Of a stretch of 50,480 nt of DNA, positions 1 through 7,285 are shown in pieces. This stretch comes from Candidatus Omnitrophota bacterium. Lineage in GTDB: Bacteria; Omnitrophota; Gorgyraeia; Zapsychrales; Zapsychraceae. The stretch covers positions 1 to 50,480 of the forward strand of contig JAIORP010000093.1 in assembly GCA_021108075.1 (NCBI GenBank), given 5' to 3'. Positions within the stretch are counted from its first letter, which is position 1; the number at the start of each line of letters is the position of its first letter. Position numbers and translations under genes: made by a program. The notes below the pieces were generated by a model. It made no database searches. It was not told the origin of the DNA and was given only the letters and a program-made list of their open reading frames with translations.

Positions 1-277
1 TCAGGTCACAGTTGATGTTTTGCTGCCCGGTATCGGGATTCAAATAGATATCCATATTGCCTAAGGCAACATGGGGGTTGTTGTTGAACATGTTGCAGTA
101 CGTCTGCCGGTCACCGTGGGCAAGGATGTGCTCCTTGATCCGGTTAAAGGATGCCGCCGTGAGAACCCCCTCGGCTTCCCGAGGTGCTTCCGTAACCGGG
201 GCAGGCGTCGAGTCGCGTGAACCCGAGCAGCCTGAAACCAGGATGACAATCAGGATTGTGACCAGTGATCGTTTCAT
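1..277 (-). CDS. Putative lipoprotein, truncated by the window edge
   Basis: The reading frame starts at an ATG at 277 and is open for 92 codons until it leaves the window on the left, so the C-terminus is not seen. The N-terminus MKRSLVTILIVILVSGC is a lipoprotein signal peptide with a lipobox (LVSGC, Cys17 the probable lipidated residue), followed by a Ser/Pro-rich linker. The remainder contains the stretch ILAHGDRQTYCNMF and has two more cysteines. I do not recognise the family. It is the left-most visible cassette of the array: the split attC site belonging to the next cassette lies just upstream of its start. The start was chosen because it is the only ATG directly before the signal peptide. 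The ribosome site is weak (TTGGA about 10 nt upstream). Confidence 0.6.
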   Translation of the reverse strand, partial: MKRSLVTILIVILVSGCSGSRDSTPAPVTEAPREAEGVLTAASFNRIKEHILAHGDRQTYCNMFNNNPHVALGNMDIYLNPDTGQQNINCDL

Positions 278-288
278 ATTATTTCAAT

Positions 289-360
289 CCAATATTCAAG
301 CTCACCTGCTGGTAGCCGACGCCGAAAGACGGTGGGGTAACAGTCGGGTGCAGCGCGTTG
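289..360 (-). other. attC-like site, interrupted by IS copy 1
   Basis: Imperfect palindrome with arms CACCTGCTGGTAGCC and GGGTAACAGTCGGGTG around a GCCGAAAGACGGTG centre. The outer part CAGCGCGTTG is typical of an attC inner site. The expected continuation TTAATT is found 510 bp further right at 871, after the inserted element. Joining the two restores CAGCGCGTTG-TTAATT directly behind the stop codon of the HEAT-repeat gene, the normal place for the attC of a cassette. Confidence 0.6.
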
Positions 361-870
361 ATAATAATCAAGGCCCCCTCGCGGGCTAAATTTGATAGAC
401 TTTCCTAAAAGGATTGGAATGGACCAACACCTTAACTAAAAGAGGCCTTATGAATTCTACACCAAACAGCATTCATTTTACTGTGGAATTGACTGACACG
501 CAAAACAAATATATCTGTCTGTCATAGATCAAGAAGGAGATGTTTTGCTTCATCGTAACATCATTAACGATTCAAAACTTATTCTTAAATACATCAAACC
601 TTTCGTTCCGACACAGTCGTTTGCTGTGAACGCATCTTTTGCCGGTACTGGCTCGCTGATCCTTGTCATGATAATTCCATTCATTCTTATCGCCTGCTTG
701 AAATAGTTCTATGCGTCGAGCAAGTCTTAGCTATAAGATTGAACGCGTTGAACGTTTGCCAAAGACTCAGGAATTCCTTTAAAATTGCTCATTGCGTTTA
801 TCAAATAATCAGAGCTCAAAAAAGGTTTGACTCGATGTCTTTCTTTAGCAACTGATAACTTTGCCGTTTG
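361..870 (+). mobile_element. Decayed IS110/IS1111-type element, long copy (copy 1)
   Basis: The first ~240 bp match the three shorter copies at 5492, 6916 and 10577. This copy then continues into sequence absent from them, so it is the least deleted member. It sits between GTTG and TTAATT of an attC site. The left end carries the same AAGGCCCC subterminal motif and the hairpin GG-A-TTGG/CCAA-C-ACC found in the other copies. The right end (about 790-870) does not visibly match their right end. The transposase remnant is on the plus strand, opposite to the cassette genes. Confidence 0.6.
452..855 (+). pseudogene. IS110-family transposase remnant
   Basis: Read from 452, the frame gives EFYTKQHSFYCGID, a TGA stop, then HAKQIYLSVIDQEGDVLLH. 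This is the N-terminal RuvC-like (DEDD) part of IS110-family transposases, which typically begin with a FYTKQH...YCGIDLHA motif. After a frameshift, CERIFCRYWLAD (about 624-660) matches the next conserved block of the family (VECIFxWYWLAD). Near 738-785 a further frame reads IERVERLPKTQEFL, resembling the later conserved block. Stops and frameshifts make it non-functional. The in-frame TGA after GID is shared with all three short copies. Confidence 0.65.
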
Positions 871-877
871 TTAATTT

Positions 878-2350
878 CTACTCCCGGCCTTCCCACCAGC
901 TATTCCACCCTTTATAATCTGTGCCGAAATTCATACCGGTTATCGCTTTAAGTGAATCAGCCGCTTTCCCGCAGACTTGATAATCCTCGTCCTTCAACGC
1001 ATCGATAAGAGGTTTGACAGCACGCCGATCTTTTATTCGCCCGAGTGATACCGCCGCTATCCAGCGGATTCTCGGATCCTCATCTTGCAACACGGCAATT
1101 AGGGGTTCAACCGCTCGCGAGTCTTCCATTGAGCTAAGCGCGCTCGCCGCCTGGAAACGAATGTCACGATCTATATCTTTCAGCGCGGCGATAAGTGGTT
1201 CAACTGCATGTGGGTCATTCATCCACTTGAGCGCTTCAGCGGCGTTCTTGCGGACTTGCCAATCGTCGTCCTTCAAGGCTTCGATGAGAGGTTTGACAGC
1301 ACGCCGATCTTTTATTCGCCCGAGCACTTCCGCTGCGCGTCTGCGGGAAACTTTGTTCATATCCTTTAACTCGATAATTAAACCGGGTACTGCGCCCTTT
1401 GCAGCCTTGCTATCACGCCACTCCGGCTCTATCGCACCAAGCGCCGCCACTGCTTCCCGACGAACACCGACATCTTCATCCTTCAGCGCCCTGATGATGA
1501 GAGGTTCAACCGCACAGGGATCCTTTATTTCGCCAAGCGCCCTCGCGGCACCTCGACGGATTCCCCCATCATTATTCTTCAATGCGCTAATAAAAACCGG
1601 TACCATCTCCCCTGCTGCCTTGTTATCACGCCAATTCGGGTCTATCGCACCGAGCGCCGCCGCAGTACTCCGGTGGACTTCTCCATCCTTATCCCTCAAC
1701 GCGGCAATAAGACCGGGTACAACCTCCTTTGCCGCCTTACTATCGCCCCAAGCTGGATCTATCGCGCCAGGCGCCTCACGCCGGTCTTTTATTTGCCCGA
1801 GCGCTTCCACCGCTCGCCTGTAAATTAACCTCTCATTATCCTTCAACACATAAATAAGAGGCTCGACAGCAAGGAACCCTATGTTCACGAGAGCTCCTTT
1901 TGCTTCTTGTCCCGGTGACGTCGAACTCAGTAGTAGATCTCCCCTCCGCATTGATAGGGGAGTATCATCTCGGAGAGTTTCTATGAGAACACGTATCGCA
2001 CCTTTCGCTCGCTCTCCCATTTTGCCGAGACGAAAGGCGGCATAGAATCTCGCAACCGCGTCTTTCGAGGTCCTGAGTGTGATGATCTCTTTCTTCACAT
2101 CATTGGGCGCTTCCTCCTCCCATTGAAGCAGCATGGTCTTGAGTTCGGACCGTCTGTTTTTTATCTCCTGGTTATCCACCGTCTTCGCGCGGGGCCTGTG
2201 CCAATGTTCTCCTTCCAGATACTGTGCATGGAAGCTCTCATACGCTTCCATGGTGTCCGATGCCTCCGCCTTTTCCAATCGGCCTTGTATGGCGAAGACC
2301 GAAACAACCAACAGGAACACCGTGATAAAAAGCAATCTAAAATATCTCAT
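878..2350 (-). CDS. Exported HEAT-repeat protein
   Basis: The protein has 490 residues. Residues 1-30 form a signal peptide (hydrophobic core LLFITVFLLVVSVFA). The rest is a chain of about nine to ten HEAT/PBS-lyase-type repeats of about 31 residues, with the pattern AVxPLIxALKDxDxxVRxxAAxALxxI repeated to residue ~460. A short tail ends in YKGWNSWWEG, also seen at the end of other bacterial HEAT proteins. Such proteins are alpha-solenoid binding scaffolds, so no enzyme activity is implied. An envelope location is inferred from the signal peptide. It is a cassette gene: its stop codon (TAG) overlaps the remaining half of a split attC, and another attC-like palindrome lies directly upstream of its GGAGGCGG ribosome site. 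Long antisense frames on the plus strand are only a by-product of the repeats and their GC-rich codons. Confidence 0.85.
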   Translation of the reverse strand: MRYFRLLFITVFLLVVSVFAIQGRLEKAEASDTMEAYESFHAQYLEGEHWHRPRAKTVDNQEIKNRRSELKTMLLQWEEEAPNDVKKEIITLRTSKDAVARFYAAFRLGKMGERAKGAIRVLIETLRDDTPLSMRRGDLLLSSTSPGQEAKGALVNIGFLAVEPLIYVLKDNERLIYRRAVEALGQIKDRREAPGAIDPAWGDSKAAKEVVPGLIAALRDKDGEVHRSTAAALGAIDPNWRDNKAAGEMVPVFISALKNNDGGIRRGAARALGEIKDPCAVEPLIIRALKDEDVGVRREAVAALGAIEPEWRDSKAAKGAVPGLIIELKDMNKVSRRRAAEVLGRIKDRRAVKPLIEALKDDDWQVRKNAAEALKWMNDPHAVEPLIAALKDIDRDIRFQAASALSSMEDSRAVEPLIAVLQDEDPRIRWIAAVSLGRIKDRRAVKPLIDALKDEDYQVCGKAADSLKAITGMNFGTDYKGWNSWWEGRE

Positions 2351-2360
2351 GGACCGCCTC

Positions 2361-2426
2361 CAAAAAATGCGCCGCTGTAGCCCGGTCGGTTGCGCGAGCG
2401 CTTGTAAAGCCTGTTTACATCGTTAT
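2361..2426 (-). other. Degenerate attC-like site
   Basis: Sequence between the start of the HEAT gene and the stop of the 112-residue membrane protein. It carries TTACATCGTTATC at its gene-proximal end (matching the GTTAT end of an attC) and a GC-rich centre (GGTTGCGCGAGCGC). Arm pairing is poor, so the call rests mainly on position. Confidence 0.35.
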
Positions 2427-2753
2427 CTTAACACCAAATAAAAAACCAACAAAGTAACCGGCAGCTACACCCAACGGCCATGTTCCAAGACAACCAAGCA
2501 GTGCTAACCATGCCATTCCTTCACCCCTTCTGTAAATTGCAATAATGGCAGATGGAACACCAACGACAAATACTATTACAGAAATAAAAAACATATAGAT
2601 AGCATATTCCATCGGTGTTAACGCCCAGCGAGGGTATGGAACATGAAATGGAATCGAAAAAAAAGGCATAATAAGGACTATCGCGTCACCGATGACAGCT
2701 GTTATTATTGAAATTTTCAGTGCTTTTCGTGTTCTCGAAATAATTGTCTTCAT
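2415..2753 (-). CDS. Small integral membrane protein, cassette gene
   Basis: The protein has 112 residues with three predicted membrane segments, at roughly residues 13-35 (ITAVIGDAIVLIMPFFSI), 50-72 (AIYMFFISVIVFVVGVPSA) and 81-108. A basic loop (YRRGEG) lies between the second and third. I do not recognise a named family. Its stop codon overlaps the end of an attC-like site, the usual arrangement in a cassette, and the next attC is 58 bp upstream of its start. Function unknown. Confidence 0.6.
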   Translation of the reverse strand: MKTIISRTRKALKISIITAVIGDAIVLIMPFFSIPFHVPYPRWALTPMEYAIYMFFISVIVFVVGVPSAIIAIYRRGEGMAWLALLGCLGTWPLGVAAGYFVGFLFGVKITM

Positions 2754-2810
2754 ACATATATGCCTGACAAATGAATCTCCTCGCAGCAGAACTCAGAGGA
2801 ATTCACTCCA

Positions 2811-2863
2811 TTAAACCTGAGAGAAGCCATCATTTGGCGTCGGCTCAAGGCGCTTGTTATGAT
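2811..2863 (-). other. attC-like site
   Basis: Bounded by TTAAACC on one side and CGCTTGTTATGAT on the other, with partly complementary arms CTGAGAGAAGCC and GGCGTCGGCTCAAG. It follows the stop of the 175-residue secreted protein by about 45 bp in gene orientation. Confidence 0.55.
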
Positions 2864-2907
2864 TTCATTAAAGTAGAATGAGGACACATACCGAGACCTT
2901 ATTTCCA

Positions 2908-3435
2908 TTATTTTGACTGTGGCGAACATGACATGTCCTTTAGGGACGGGTTTAGATTAATTTGTCCTGATGAAGAAATAAACTCATAGGCAAGACCTCC
3001 ATTCCGAATACTAACCGCGTTGGCACTCTTTTTTATTGCGTTCGCAGTATCTTGAACCGGCGCATACCATCGTATGGTGACAAGTACTTTTTCTTCAATT
3101 TCATTATATGAAATTGGCGTCGCCTTACTATCGCATACAGCTGTCTTGCTATCTTTGATAAAAGATCTCGTGTTACCACTAGGATATTTGATTGTAATAC
3201 TGTCCGTTGTGACTTTCTCTACAATTCCCGCGGAGGCAATTGTCACTTTCGAACTGTCTGCCTCTTCGAATGCGTCACCCTTACCACCCTGGACGTCTTC
3301 CATGACTTTTACAATTTCATCTACTGCTTTTTGTATTTCATCAGCTTGACCATTAGAGGGAGTGCCCATGCAAACAAAAATTGTGAGACTAAAAAAACAA
3401 ACAACAAGTAGAAATGCTTTGAACCTTTTCATCAT
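2908..3435 (-). CDS. Secreted protein of unknown function, cassette gene
   Basis: The protein has 175 residues. A signal peptide of about 31 residues (core AFLLVVCFFSLTIFVC) has a possible cleavage site after GQA. The mature part starts with an acidic helix-forming stretch (EIQKAVDEIVKVMEDV). A beta-rich segment follows, including VEKVTTDSITIKYPSGN and VLVTIRWYAPV, which may form a small beta-barrel or OB-like domain. No catalytic motif is visible. The start at 3435 is supported by a strong AAGGAGG ribosome site about 7 nt upstream. attC-like palindromes lie on both sides. I do not recognise the family. Confidence 0.65.
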   Translation of the reverse strand: MMKRFKAFLLVVCFFSLTIFVCMGTPSNGQADEIQKAVDEIVKVMEDVQGGKGDAFEEADSSKVTIASAGIVEKVTTDSITIKYPSGNTRSFIKDSKTAVCDSKATPISYNEIEEKVLVTIRWYAPVQDTANAIKKSANAVSIRNGGLAYEFISSSGQINLNPSLKDMSCSPQSK

Positions 3436-3463
3436 TTTCCATCCTCCTTTTCTTGTAAATATA

Positions 3464-3532
3464 ATCGTTACTGCTCACTGGATTTCACGAAGCGCGGCGG
3501 AATGAAATTTCAGTGTAGCGCCTTGTTGGAGT
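3464..3532 (-). other. attC site
   Basis: Good palindrome with arms CACTGGATTTCA (3476-3487) and TGAAATTTCAGTG (3503-3515) around a GC-rich centre. It is bounded by TCGTTAC on the left and CCTTGTTGGAG on the right. It lies just behind the stop of the lipoprotein gene at 3545. Confidence 0.65.
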
Positions 3533-3544
3533 TTCTTATATTTT

Positions 3545-3988
3545 TCAAACTGTGATCCATGACAAGTATACAATCGTTTCACCAGATTCCTCACCGACAC
3601 TACATTCAATCATGTCGCCGTTGGGAAAATCGTATATCGTGTGAATGGGGGCAGCCAAAGACTTCACGTTCCACCAACTCCTTCCTTGCCCTAAATTAAT
3701 ATAAGGTTCTTCATCTCTTCCTGCTGCGAATATCGCGTTTTCGAAAAACTCTTCTTTCTTGTCTCTTGGAATCGAGACCTTAATCACAAGAGCGTCATCA
3801 ATGCCCGATCCGAAATAAAGATATTCTTTCCCCATCGTTCCATCAGGAAAAGTAACACCCGTTAGCTTCGTGACATCGGCAAGGACAGTGCCATCCACTT
3901 CCTTCCCGGAAAGCGTCACATCTTTTCCGAAATTCAAACATCCAGCGAACAACAGGAACAAAGAAAAAAGTAATAGATTCCTTTTCAT
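3545..3988 (-). CDS. Putative lipoprotein, cassette gene
   Basis: The protein has 147 residues from the ATG at 3988. This start is preferred over one 54 bp upstream because TTGGAG lies 6 nt before it and it begins a proper lipoprotein signal: MKRNLLLFSLFLLFAGC, with lipobox LFAGC and lipidated Cys17. The mature part begins with a lysine- and glycine-rich strand region, later carries a GMGKEYLYFGSGIDDALV-like beta segment, and ends with a conserved-looking tryptophan-containing strand (IVYLSWITV). No enzyme motif is seen and the family is unknown to me. The sequence immediately upstream is the 3' end of a group II intron rather than a normal attC, so this cassette's upstream boundary has been remodelled. 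Confidence 0.65.
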   Translation of the reverse strand: MKRNLLLFSLFLLFAGCLNFGKDVTLSGKEVDGTVLADVTKLTGVTFPDGTMGKEYLYFGSGIDDALVIKVSIPRDKKEEFFENAIFAAGRDEEPYINLGQGRSWWNVKSLAAPIHTIYDFPNGDMIECSVGEESGETIVYLSWITV

Positions 3989-3998
3989 TATTACTCCA

Positions 3999-4078
3999 AT
4001 CGACATAGAGAAGCCCTCACGGACTTTTCCCTGCCACACCACCGGGCAAGCGGATCACGCACACGGCGGTTCAGTGTG
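3999..4078 (-). ncRNA. 3' end (domains V-VI) of a group II intron, relic
   Basis: On the minus strand, 4072-4035 reads GAACCGCCGTGTGCG, TGATCCGC and CCGGTGGTGTG in order. This is the characteristic domain V hairpin of one bacterial group II intron class, with outer arms ACCGCCG and CGGTGGT pairing. It is followed at 4030-4008 by a second hairpin, GAAAAGTCC/GGGCTTCTC, in the position of domain VI, and the segment ends with TATGTCGAT. No reverse-transcriptase frame or 5' part is present, so this is a fragment. Between it and the stop of the next gene (4079-4134) only a TCCTAAAACATCC boundary and an ATTGGTATTAC repeat fragment remain of the attC expected there. Confidence 0.5.
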
Positions 4079-4131
4079 GTTTAGTTTACAGCCTTCATTA
4101 ATGAAATTGGTATTACATGCTTCCGGATGTT

Positions 4132-4674
4132 TTAGGATTCCTTGCCTGAGTTATCCTTTACAGACAAATGCAGAAATTCCGCAAGCTGGGCAGAAACCGC
4201 ATGGGCATCTTCAAGCGACCAGTATTGACCAAAACGCAGCTCCTTCTTATCGCCGCCGGCATCCCTGCCTTCAACAGATACGGGATGGGTAAAAACCGGC
4301 TTACTCATATTGTGCCGCTTAAGCGGGACTTCTCTTCTGCCAATACACACCGGCTCCAATTCCTGCAATAAGCCGTGGCTATGGAATCGAATCACAAAAA
4401 ACACGTCTCCGCCACTTGACCAAGTACCACTCAGTCGGTTAAGTGTCATCGTGCTACGCTGAGTTACTAACGCAACTCCCAACAAGGCTAACAACACACC
4501 GAAAATAAAGGAAATATCCAAAACATTATCGCATGTTTTCCACATAAGGAAGATCCCGCCCAAAAGAATAATGATACCAAGAACTCTACCGCTACCCTCT
4601 CCTTCAACGACATTGATGGTATCAGAGTCGATTTGTTTAATTCTGGTCGCTCCGTCTTCTTTATTCAATGCCAT
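4132..4674 (-). CDS. Membrane protein of unknown function, cassette gene
   Basis: The protein has 180 residues from the ATG at 4674. That start is chosen because AAGGAG lies 6 nt before it, whereas the frame's longer extension runs through an attC-like site. Two membrane segments occupy roughly residues 28-44 (VLGIIILLGGIFLMW) and 50-68 (IFGVLLALLGVALV). They are followed by a cytoplasmic or periplasmic domain rich in beta strands (STMTLNRLSGTWSSGG, FFVIRFHSHGL) and a helical C-terminus (AHAVSAQLAEFLHLS). The layout resembles small PH-like membrane proteins, but that is only a resemblance. It is a cassette gene without recognised function. Confidence 0.6.
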   Translation of the reverse strand: MALNKEDGATRIKQIDSDTINVVEGEGSGRVLGIIILLGGIFLMWKTCDNVLDISFIFGVLLALLGVALVTQRSTMTLNRLSGTWSSGGDVFFVIRFHSHGLLQELEPVCIGRREVPLKRHNMSKPVFTHPVSVEGRDAGGDKKELRFGQYWSLEDAHAVSAQLAEFLHLSVKDNSGKES

Positions 4675-4710
4675 TTCGTACTCCTTAGTTTTGAAATTCA
4701 TTTGTTTTGA

Positions 4711-4774
4711 CACATAACGGCCAGCATGGGTGGTTACAGCAATCGCTATACGCGATAACTGTCCTAGTTTCTTC
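4711..4774 (-). other. attC-like site
   Basis: Contains ATCGCTATACGCGAT as a central hairpin, flanking ACAG/CTGT complementarity and an end CACATAACGG (GTTATGTG in gene orientation). It directly follows the stop codon of the 207-residue gene and precedes the strong ribosome site of the next cassette. The reading frame is open right through it, which joins the two neighbouring genes into one apparent frame broken only by a TGA. Confidence 0.45.
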
Positions 4775-4776
4775 AC

Positions 4777-5400
4777 TCACCGCTCTATTAAACTAAAAGA
4801 AGAAAGCATTTGATTAAAAACCGCATCGTCAGGGTAGGATGAGAACCCTAAACCTATTTCCCCCCTTTGAATATCAATCCTCAAATCATTGCGCTTCCCA
4901 TAGTAATGATTCACACCCCAAGCTTGTCTCCACAGATGAAGCTTATACCCTTGAATATGCTCTCCGATTGTGACCCCTTTGATAAAGTCTATCCACCAAT
5001 CGCTTGCTTCCGGAGTGGTCCTAAACTCTCTAAATTCTTTCAACCCCCAGTATTCCTTTATCCAGTGTTCTAAACTTTCTCCAGCAGTCGCTCTGTCAAT
5101 GCGAATAAACATAAAAGTGGGGCAGATTGGTTCACAACCTTGATTTTTTTGATACGAGGGAGGGATAAATTCTGTTCCATAGCTGCCCTCTACTATTGCA
5201 AAGTCCCTTGGATATCTAATTTCGTACCCTTGTTCCTCATTCCTATAAATTTCCCAATCAGCAATTAGGTCAGATGGTGAAGTAGCCATCGATGCAGGGG
5301 GAGACATGGCAGCGAACATAAGTGTCAGATCTGGTTTGTCGCGGGTTGTAAACATCAACAGGCTAACCATAGCCATTGAAGTCAGTATTACTTTAATCAT
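4777..5400 (-). CDS. Exported PsbP/Mog1-like protein, cassette gene
   Basis: The protein has 207 residues from the ATG at 5400. A GGAGG lies about 9 nt upstream, and the longer frame upstream only runs through an attC and a mobile element. The N-terminus (VILTSMAMVSLLMF) looks like a signal peptide or membrane anchor. The mature region starts WEIYRNEEQGYEIRYPRDFAI and ends FNQMLSSFSLIER. This opening (extended strand with a YPxDF motif) and ending (Q-hydrophobic-x-S-F) are typical of the PsbP/Mog1-like alpha-beta fold in bacterial surface proteins. No enzymatic role is indicated. A split attC lies directly upstream. Confidence 0.6.
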   Translation of the reverse strand: MIKVILTSMAMVSLLMFTTRDKPDLTLMFAAMSPPASMATSPSDLIADWEIYRNEEQGYEIRYPRDFAIVEGSYGTEFIPPSYQKNQGCEPICPTFMFIRIDRATAGESLEHWIKEYWGLKEFREFRTTPEASDWWIDFIKGVTIGEHIQGYKLHLWRQAWGVNHYYGKRNDLRIDIQRGEIGLGFSSYPDDAVFNQMLSSFSLIER

Positions 5401-5430
5401 GGGCTTTGTACCTCCAGGCCACATGCTCGC

Positions 5431-5491
5431 GCGCGCACATTTGAGCTCACCTGCCCGCTCAAGCGAATCGCGGGAAGAGTGCAGCGCGTTG
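5431..5491 (-). other. attC site, interrupted by IS copy 2
   Basis: Arms CACCTGCCCGC and GCGGGAAGAGTG pair around AAGCGAAT. The site then reads GCAGCGCGTTG and breaks off; the missing end TTAGGTA lies at 5862, after the 370-bp element. Rejoining gives GCAGCGCGTTG-TTAGGTA, a standard attC end. Confidence 0.65.
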
Positions 5492-5861
5492 ATAATAATT
5501 AAGCCCCCCTCGCGGGCTAAGTCTTGATAGACGTTCCTAAAAGGATTGGAATGGACCAATACCTTAACTAAAGGAAACCTTATAAATTCTATATCAAACA
5601 GCATTCATTTTACTGTGGAATTGACTGACACGCAAAACAAATGTATCTTTGTGTCATGGATCAAAAAGGAGATGTCTTGCTTCACCGTAACATGCTTAAC
5701 GATTCAGAACTCTTTCTTAAATTTATTACCCCGGAAACCGCGATTTGAAATAAAGTCAAAATAAATACGATGAAATAATATCATCCTTACAACTCTAAAA
5801 GATTACCGGAAATCTTCGACGGGAAAAGTCTTTTCCCTTGACATGCGGGGCCTTATAGGTG
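5492..5861 (+). mobile_element. Miniature IS110/IS1111-derived element (copy 2)
   Basis: A 370-bp element nearly identical to copies 3 and 4. It has a left end with AAGCCCCCC and hairpins, then about 55 codons of the transposase N-terminus (FYTKQH, then YCGID, a TGA stop, then HAKQMYLCVMDQKGDVLLH) ending at NPETA or its equivalent. The right end carries hairpins AAGATT/AATCTT and GGGAA/TTCCC and finishes GGGGCCTTATAGGTG. The internal deletion joins the early transposase directly to the right end. It has no intact gene, so mobility would need a transposase in trans. The transposase remnant lies on the plus strand. Confidence 0.7.
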
Positions 5862-6846
5862 TTAGGTATTTTGCATTACTTAAAAAGAAATCCCAAATTA
5901 ATTCCGAAGCATTTATATCCATACAGGTTTTTCCGATAACTCTTTCTGGCAAGTATTGTTTTCCTCCCGGCCAGGTATGTCCTCCCGATTTAATTTTATA
6001 GAGAACAACGCTCACACCTTTGCGTTTATTTGTCCATTCTTTAAGCTCAACTGTAACTCCGTCATTGTCAATATCTGTCATCTTTTTCATAGTTGAATGA
6101 GTTAAAATTTGGTTATGCTTTAACCAAAGATCAATTGTCGCCGCTGTGGAAAGTACTCTTCCTCTAGATGGTTTTCGACGCAGACGGGGTAATCTTGGGA
6201 AAAAAGCAATATCTTTAACTTCACCGCCTGAATAGGGCAACAATGGGTCATCGGTACCATTCATTATCAAAACAGATATCGGCTTTTGGGGATTGAATCG
6301 TTTCGCAAGCGATTCCGCCATCTGTGCGGTCACGGAAGCAATAGCAGTAAAATGTTGTGATTGCTCAACAGCAAGTCTCTGACAGAAAATGCCACCATTC
6401 GACATCCCAGTAGCAAAAATTTTGTTCTGATCAATATTAAAATTTGCTTTTAGATTCTCTATCAAAGCCATTACAAAACCCACATCATCAATGTCTTTAT
6501 CATGCGCTTTAAACCTTTCGCTCTGGCGACCATCATTCCAATGGCCATCTATGCCTTGCGGATAAGCTACAATAAAACCATATTTTTCTGATAAATTATT
6601 AAAACCAGTAAAACGTGCAAATTTTTTTGCTTTACCCTTACCCCCATGAAAGACCATTAACAGCGGAACAGATTTGTTTTCTTTATAGGATGGTGGGGTA
6701 TAAATAAAATATTCTCTAATTCTTCTATCATGCTGGATAATTTTCTTCTCAACATTAGCTAAAGCGTAACTTTCTGGGAAGTACAATAAAGAGATAAGAC
6801 ACGCAAAAAATACAATAATAAATAATTTTTTATTTTTTAATATCAT
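5803..6846 (-). CDS. Secreted CE1/LpqC-type esterase (PHB depolymerase/feruloyl esterase-like)
   Basis: The protein has 347 residues with an N-terminal signal sequence (LFIIVFFACLISLLYF) and an alpha/beta-hydrolase domain. The triad is visible: Ser149 in GMSNGG, an Asp in GTDDPLLPY (199-200) and His290 in GGHTWPGG. The oxyanion region VFHGGKG lies near residue 66. These motifs are those of the LpqC/polyhydroxybutyrate depolymerase/feruloyl esterase family, which cleaves esters outside the cytoplasm. The substrate cannot be told. The last ~17 residues (after KYLTP) are encoded by the attC boundary and the right end of IS copy 2, so the natural C-terminus has been replaced. It is the cassette gene between IS copies 2 and 3. 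Its ATG lies 12 bases past the conserved TTAGG of the attC. Confidence 0.85.
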   Translation of the reverse strand: MILKNKKLFIIVFFACLISLLYFPESYALANVEKKIIQHDRRIREYFIYTPPSYKENKSVPLLMVFHGGKGKAKKFARFTGFNNLSEKYGFIVAYPQGIDGHWNDGRQSERFKAHDKDIDDVGFVMALIENLKANFNIDQNKIFATGMSNGGIFCQRLAVEQSQHFTAIASVTAQMAESLAKRFNPQKPISVLIMNGTDDPLLPYSGGEVKDIAFFPRLPRLRRKPSRGRVLSTAATIDLWLKHNQILTHSTMKKMTDIDNDGVTVELKEWTNKRKGVSVVLYKIKSGGHTWPGGKQYLPERVIGKTCMDINASELIWDFFLSNAKYLTPIRPRMSREKTFPVEDFR

Positions 6847-6856
6847 TTTTCTTATA

Positions 6857-6915
6857 CCTAACGCTTGAACTCACAGGTTTTTACGGAGCGGAGTAAAATC
6901 CAGTGCGGTGATTTG
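6857..6915 (-). other. attC site, interrupted by IS copy 3
   Basis: CCTAACGCTTGAACTC opens the site. Arms CACAGGTTTTTAC and GTAAAATCCAGTG pair, and GCGGTGATTTG closes it. The missing end TTATATT lies at 7286 behind the element and overlaps the stop of the 64-residue gene. Rejoining restores GATTTG-TTATATT. Confidence 0.7.
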
Positions 6916-7285
6916 ATAATAATTAAGCCCCCCCGCGGGCTAAGTCTTGATAGACTTTCCTAAAAGGGTTGGAATGGACCAACACCTTAACTAAAAGAGG
7001 CCTTATAAATTTTACACCAAACAGCATTCATTTTACTGTGGAATTGACTGACACGCAAAACAAATGTATCTTTGTGTCATGGATCAAAAAGGAGATGTCT
7101 TGCTTCACCGTAACATGCTTAACGATTCAGAACTCTTTCTTAAATTTATTAACCCGGAAACCGCGATTTGAAATAAAGTCAAAACAAAAACGATGAAATA
7201 ATTTTATTCTTACAACTCTAAAAGATTACCGGAAATCTTCGACGGGAGAAGTCTTTTTCCTTGACATGCGGGGACCTTATAGGTG
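6916..7285 (+). mobile_element. Miniature IS110/IS1111-derived element (copy 3)
   Basis: A 370-bp copy with the same structure as copies 2 and 4. The left end includes hairpins AAGTCT/AGACTT and GTTGG/CCAAC. The transposase N-terminal remnant stops at the same TGA after GID. The right end finishes GGGGACCTTATAGGTG, with one extra A in the subterminal repeat. It sits precisely between TTTG and TTATAT of an attC, with no target duplication visible. Confidence 0.7.

Noticed and set aside
1014..1823. Plus-strand frame of 269 codons
   Set aside because: Antisense to the HEAT-repeat gene. It is a product of the repeats and codon bias, with no ribosome site or family match.
4675..4776. Longer start (GTG at 4776) for the membrane protein at 4132
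   Set aside because: The extra 34 codons run through an attC-like palindrome, while the ATG at 4674 has a strong AAGGAG site.
5546..5764. Plus-strand frame of about 72 codons in IS copy 2, repeated at 6969-7196 in copy 3
   Set aside because: It is out of frame with the recognisable transposase remnant (FYTKQH..YCGID) in the same DNA. It recurs only because the copies are nearly identical.
361..5861. The repeats as duplicated non-coding cassettes moved by an integrase
   Set aside because: A moved cassette would carry its own attC, giving identical attC sites beside each copy. Instead the flanking attC sites all differ, and each is restored when the element is removed, so insertion fits better.
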